64,000 bases of DNA from Bacillus sp. SB49 (lineage in GTDB: Bacteria; Bacillota; Bacilli; Bacillales; Halobacillaceae): NCBI RefSeq assembly GCF_000469135.2, contig NZ_CP048117.1, positions 3,509,501 to 3,573,500 on the forward strand. Direction: 5' to 3'. Below, piece after piece: positions 61,021 to 64,000 of this stretch. The notes under the pieces are model-generated. The model was not told the DNA's origin, did not search any database, and saw only the letters and a program-made list of their open reading frames with translations. The translations under genes were made by a program, and so were the position numbers. The stretch's first letter is position 1. Every line of letters starts with the position of its first letter.

Positions 61021-61395
61021 TTTTACGTAAACATACAATATCTTACACAAAAAGATGGGCTTAGTACTACTGCGATTTTCCAGAACCCGGGCTGATGTGA
61101 GGAAAGTAGGAGGGTGTGAAAAAGGGGGATGAACAAAAACCACGTCGATTTTCTAAATGAAATTATCTCTTAAGATAAAATCATCCTATTTGAAGCATAG
61201 GAGGAGGGAGATGGGAGGTTCCTATACATGAATGGGAGCGCCTTAATAAGCACCATATGCACGGGACCGAAGTGAAAGAGAGTAGAAGAACACGAAGAAC
61301 GTAAGTGACCCGATATCAACAAACGTAAAAGAGGCATACGACTGTATGCCTCTTTTACAAGTATAGATGTCCCATTAAACAATAGGGTAATCCGT
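61021..61395. other. Non-coding remainder of the 631-bp gap upstream of parM
   Basis: After the octamer array come ACGTAA and ACATACAA motifs, then AT-rich sequence to about 61320. A good ribosome site (AGGAGGAGGGAG, about 61200) is followed only by a six-codon and an overlapping 15-codon frame, so I see no convincing gene. Confidence 0.55.
61325..61358. terminator. Terminator downstream of the intracellular protease gene
   Basis: GTAAAAGAGGCATAC and its perfect complement (15 bp) around GACT; T-rich on both strands. Confidence 0.85.
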
Positions 61396-62361
61396 TTATT
61401 TTTCTGTATGAACACGAAAAATTTCTTCCAATTTATCTGTGAGAGCGAGTGTCATCAGCCCGTTTCCTTCCGCAACTTTACTAAAGCCGAGAGGGGTCGT
61501 TCGCTTGATCAGCTGTGAAAAGATCTCCGACTCTGACATAGAGCGCTGAAACTGTTTTTCCACCAAAGGGATTAACAGCGCTATCCCTCCTGAGACATGA
61601 GGAGTAGCCATGGAAGTGCCGGAGAGCTTGGCATACTTCCCTTCCGTGTAAGTGGACAGGACATCAACACCGGGAGCAACCAAGTCTATTTGATCATTCA
61701 TATTGGTAAATTCCGCGATTCCCTTGGAATTATCGACGGCTCCCACCTGTATGACTTCATTATAAGCGCCGGGATAGCTGAATTCCTGTGTATCTTCCCT
61801 GCCGTCTCCGTCATTTCCAGCGGCACATACGATCGATATTCCACTGTCTACGGCATCTTTTACAGCCTGATGGAGTTCTTCAGTATCTTGAGGACCGCCA
61901 AGGGACATGGAAATGACTCTTGCCTTCTCTCCGGAAGGACCTTCCCAGTCGATCGCATAGCGAATAGCATTAACAATCCACTCATAACTGCCACTCCCAT
62001 CACCGGAAAGGACCTTTAAAATAAGTAGTTTTGCTTTTGGCGCCACCCCTACTACTCCATTTCCATTCTCTAAAGCTGCGATGGTACCGGCAACATGGGT
62101 GCCGTGTCCGTTATTATCATTATAATCTTCTATACTTCCATTAAAGTCATCTGTGAAATTGTAGCCATCGATGATCTGCCCCTCCAAATCCGGGTGATCC
62201 ATCTGACAGCCTGTGTCAATAACAGCTACGACACTGCCTGCACCTTGATCTGTCCGTTCCCACAACTCCTCTGCTTCCACCATTTTTATTCCTGAAGGAA
62301 CCTCTGAAATGGACTCTAAAACAGTTTCTGTGCGATATGGAATCAGTTTCATTTGGTTCAT
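61396..62361 (-). CDS. ispA: Intracellular serine protease (subtilisin family)
   Basis: 321 aa without a signal peptide. The N-terminal KLIPYR holds the LIPY motif of the ISP inhibitory pro-sequence. Catalytic triad: D49 ([11 protein letters not shown]), H86 (NGHGTHVAG), S250 ([12 protein letters not shown]), with the oxyanion Asn in AAGNDGDG. Resembles B. subtilis IspA over its full length. Degrades cytoplasmic proteins in stationary phase and sporulation. GGAGGAG site upstream; a shared 194-bp region separates it from the divergent small zinc-ribbon gene. Confidence 0.93.
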   Translation of the reverse strand: MNQMKLIPYRTETVLESISEVPSGIKMVEAEELWERTDQGAGSVVAVIDTGCQMDHPDLEGQIIDGYNFTDDFNGSIEDYNDNNGHGTHVAGTIAALENGNGVVGVAPKAKLLILKVLSGDGSGSYEWIVNAIRYAIDWEGPSGEKARVISMSLGGPQDTEELHQAVKDAVDSGISIVCAAGNDGDGREDTQEFSYPGAYNEVIQVGAVDNSKGIAEFTNMNDQIDLVAPGVDVLSTYTEGKYAKLSGTSMATPHVSGGIALLIPLVEKQFQRSMSESEIFSQLIKRTTPLGFSKVAEGNGLMTLALTDKLEEIFRVHTEK

Positions 62362-62555
62362 GGGTATCTCCTCCTGCTTATGGTTTGGAGTTCAGTCATG
62401 AAGGGAATCTCTTCCATAATTATACCATCATCACTTATCCAGAGTGAACGAGGCATGTGTGTAAACAAGAAAACAGAACCATCTACCCATTTGAATAAAT
62501 ATGCGTTATAATCTTAATGAAACGTTCTTCATAAAGAACAGAAAGGGTGAAGGAA

Positions 62556-62738
62556 ATGTTGAAAAAGATCTGCACGACTTGTCAAAGACCATCTTATCGA
62601 TCCTCCTCCTCTCAATGGGTCTGTCCTTTATGTCATGAGAACTTATCACACGTTGCTTCCATTACCCCCCCACGCCTGCCGAAACGGGAAACCGTCCAAG
62701 CTATCTACAAAAGGCACATTAGGACACAAACTCCCTGA
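62556..62738 (+). CDS. Small zinc-ribbon protein
   Basis: 60 aa from the ATG at 62556 (AGGGTG 6 nt upstream; a GTG three codons earlier is less well placed). CTTC and CPLC pairs at about 6-9 and 22-25 form a zinc ribbon, followed by a basic tail (PPRLPKRE, YKRHIR). Possibly nucleic-acid binding. It precedes the next gene by 41 bp, so the two may be cotranscribed. Family not recognised. Confidence 0.62.
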   Translation: MLKKICTTCQRPSYRSSSSQWVCPLCHENLSHVASITPPRLPKRETVQAIYKRHIRTQTP

Positions 62739-62779
62739 TTGGAACATATAGTAAAGGAGCTCGAAGAGGAGGCGGCCTA

Positions 62780-63640
62780 TTGTCCATGAATCAGGATCAC
62801 TGCATCCGAGTCCCTGTTCTATATGACTGGGTTACCTTAAACGAGACATTTTATAAAAACCACAACATTCCTCTTTCCCAGATAGAATCATATCCTGTAG
62901 AAAAGCTCATTTTTAACATCGAAAGAGCATGTAAAAACAAGTATTACTTCCCTCTGTGGGAACATTACTCCAAGCATTCCTATGCGGTTACCATTAATGT
63001 TAATCAGGTCCATAAAATGAGAGGACCGATGAAACTAGTCTTGAACGGGAAAGAGTCTTTCTCCATCGAGGCAGAGCAGCCGTTCTCCATCACGGTACAA
63101 AACATCACCTCTATTGTTTTAAAGGTTCCTGAATCCTGCACCATTACCGGGTATATAGGTACAGTAGAGGTGATCCTTAAGAAGGCATATCATTCTTCCG
63201 ACAGGTATAAAGTATCAAGCTTTTTCACGTCTGCTCCGGATGCTTCAAATAATGCAGATTACTCCCCCTTACATGTCTATGTAAAAACCAATCGGAGAGA
63301 GCCCTCATCAACAATCCCCCAACGGTTTTCTGTGGTTATTAAAGGCTTCCTCGCCGTTATCCGGACAGATACAATAACAGAGGAACAGTGCCTGGTGGAG
63401 GTTCTACCAATCCATTATGAGAAAAACGTTCATCTCCATACCCCTGACGGAGCAGAAATTTCCTACACAATCCACGACATTCAGCTGCATTCTACATCTG
63501 CATGCATAGATCAGAGGCGCTGTTTGAAAATTTCTCATGAAATCCAGGTAGATCTTACACTAAAGTCAACAAAAATCCACACCATCGCCATACGAGGCTC
63601 TCTGAAACACCCCTATATTAAGCCAAGCGAATCACAGTAA
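62780..63640 (+). CDS. Hypothetical protein, possibly spore-surface associated
   Basis: 286 aa from a TTG at 62780 (GAGGAGG 7 nt upstream) or the ATG at 62786. The N-terminal CIRVPVLYDWVT recalls openings seen in some Bacillaceae spore-coat or exosporium proteins; the rest is mostly predicted beta-strand with paired cysteines (ACIDQRRC near 237-244). No signal peptide or membrane segment. Its 3' end overlaps the convergent BclA-like gene by 23 bp. Role inferred only from context. Confidence 0.6.
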   Translation: MSMNQDHCIRVPVLYDWVTLNETFYKNHNIPLSQIESYPVEKLIFNIERACKNKYYFPLWEHYSKHSYAVTINVNQVHKMRGPMKLVLNGKESFSIEAEQPFSITVQNITSIVLKVPESCTITGYIGTVEVILKKAYHSSDRYKVSSFFTSAPDASNNADYSPLHVYVKTNRREPSSTIPQRFSVVIKGFLAVIRTDTITEEQCLVEVLPIHYEKNVHLHTPDGAEISYTIHDIQLHSTSACIDQRRCLKISHEIQVDLTLKSTKIHTIAIRGSLKHPYIKPSESQ

Positions 63641-64000
63641 GCGCAGCCCCCGTTGCCCCTCCTCCGACCAGAACAACCGTAGCAAGCAGACCAAAAAACT
63701 GAACTCTGATCGTATCACCAGCGTTCAAATTCACAATAAGATCATTATTATAGCTGGATGTTGAAAGGGATGGAGAGAGAATGGATCCAGGTACAGCCGT
63801 ACCATTCCGAAGAATCCTCGTGCCCGCCAGCAGCCCGACTGTCGTATTTAACTGGTAGGACACATAGTACCTCCCCGAAACAGGCACCGTGAATACCTGA
63901 TTGTTCGGCGTGGCTGTGAATCCTCCTAATACCTGATTATTCGGGAGCGGTACATTCGTACCCCCTGCAATGACGAGCAGGCTGGTTCCTGACGTGTTAG
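63618..64000 (-). CDS. Partial CDS: C-terminal domain of a BclA-like exosporium glycoprotein
   Basis: The minus-strand frame is open from the window edge to a TAA at 63620-63618, giving the last 126 residues. Repeated PNNQV stretches, FTVPVSGRYYVSYQL, RILRNGTAVPGSI, SYNNDLIVNLNAGDT and the terminal FGLLATVVLVGGG with LTVIRLA match the beta-jelly-roll C-terminal domain of BclA/BclC. The missing N-terminal part would be the collagen-like Gly-X-Y region. It supports a spore-former with an exosporium. Confidence 0.85.
   Translation of the reverse strand, partial: NTSGTSLLVIAGGTNVPLPNNQVLGGFTATPNNQVFTVPVSGRYYVSYQLNTTVGLLAGTRILRNGTAVPGSILSPSLSTSSYNNDLIVNLNAGDTIRVQFFGLLATVVLVGGGATGAALTVIRLA

Noticed and set aside
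60842-61143. Open frames on both strands across the octamer array
   Set aside because: Short, lacking ribosome sites, dominated by Phe/Tyr/Val/Cys codons produced by the TGTGTACA repeats; the DNA is better explained as a binding array.
1-64000. CRISPR array, prophage, insertion sequence, tRNA or rRNA genes
   Set aside because: No regularly spaced direct repeats, transposase or phage structural genes, or recognisable cloverleaf or rRNA sequence were seen by eye; a tRNA scan could still find something short.

Overview
The window looks like chromosome from a spore-forming, low-to-mid GC Gram-positive of the Bacillaceae, possibly a moderately halophilic genus near Halobacillus, Pontibacillus or Virgibacillus (genus is a guess). 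Evidence: strong AGGAGG ribosome sites with ATG/GTG/TTG starts, TTGACA/TATAAT promoters, SAM and TPP riboswitches, a B. subtilis-like argCJBD-carAB-argF operon, an IspA-type protease with an LIPY propeptide motif, a yrkDEFHIJ-like sulfur locus, Ku plus LigD, an LtaS-type synthase, and a BclA-type exosporium C-terminal domain at the right edge. Gene density is high and I see no insertion sequence, prophage, CRISPR array, tRNA or rRNA.

Layout. 1-13 kb: pabA with a translationally coupled partner, a two-component system, a Bax inhibitor-1 protein, a GT2 glycosyltransferase plus galU, a Nudix hydrolase, a diguanylate cyclase, a secreted CAP protein, a DEAD-box helicase, an SRPBCC protein, an NhaC-type antiporter and a GyrI-like protein. 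13-22.5 kb: arginine operon on the minus strand, with paired ARG boxes before argC and again, after a probable internal terminator, before carA. 22.6-22.8 kb: a cluster of DnaA-box-like 9-mers. 22.8-34.5 kb: accessory metabolism (N-hydroxylase, cupredoxin, vanadium haloperoxidase family protein, heterodimeric ABC exporter, HxlR regulator, oxidoreductases, SGNH hydrolase, second CAP protein). 34.6-38.3 kb: thiamine salvage (thiW, tenA-thiD-thiM-thiE) with two TPP riboswitches. 38.4-46.4 kb: lipoprotein, Fic/antitoxin pair, divergent Ku and LigD, acyl-CoA synthetase, thiolase, HAD phosphatase. 46.5-50.5 kb: metN-metI-metQ plus an M20 amidohydrolase under a SAM-I riboswitch.

50.5-55.9 kb is a reactive-sulfur locus. 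A CstR-type repressor (C31/C60, no CsoR copper histidine) is followed by DsrE-like, rhodanese, TusA-rhodanese, rhodanese-metallo-beta-lactamase (persulfide dioxygenase-like), TusA and TauE/SafE genes. ATACC-N4-GGGGTAT-like dyads recur before cstR, dsrE, tusA-rhodanese and the dioxygenase gene, and before a DUF302 gene 1.3 kb away, suggesting one regulon. 55.9-64 kb: LtaS-type synthase, bioY with a BirA operator, small zinc-ribbon proteins, a plasmid-type actin segregation cassette (parM, parR and an upstream octamer array resembling a centromere) in chromosomal surroundings, an intracellular subtilisin, and spore-surface-like genes at the edge.

The most unusual items are the ParMRC-like cassette with its near-symmetric 154-bp octamer array, the DnaA-box cluster, the multi-operator CstR locus with operator-like sites at internal gene junctions, and a 26-bp perfect inverted repeat between the DUF302 and DUF421 genes. 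Functions are assigned from motifs read by eye; no database search was possible.
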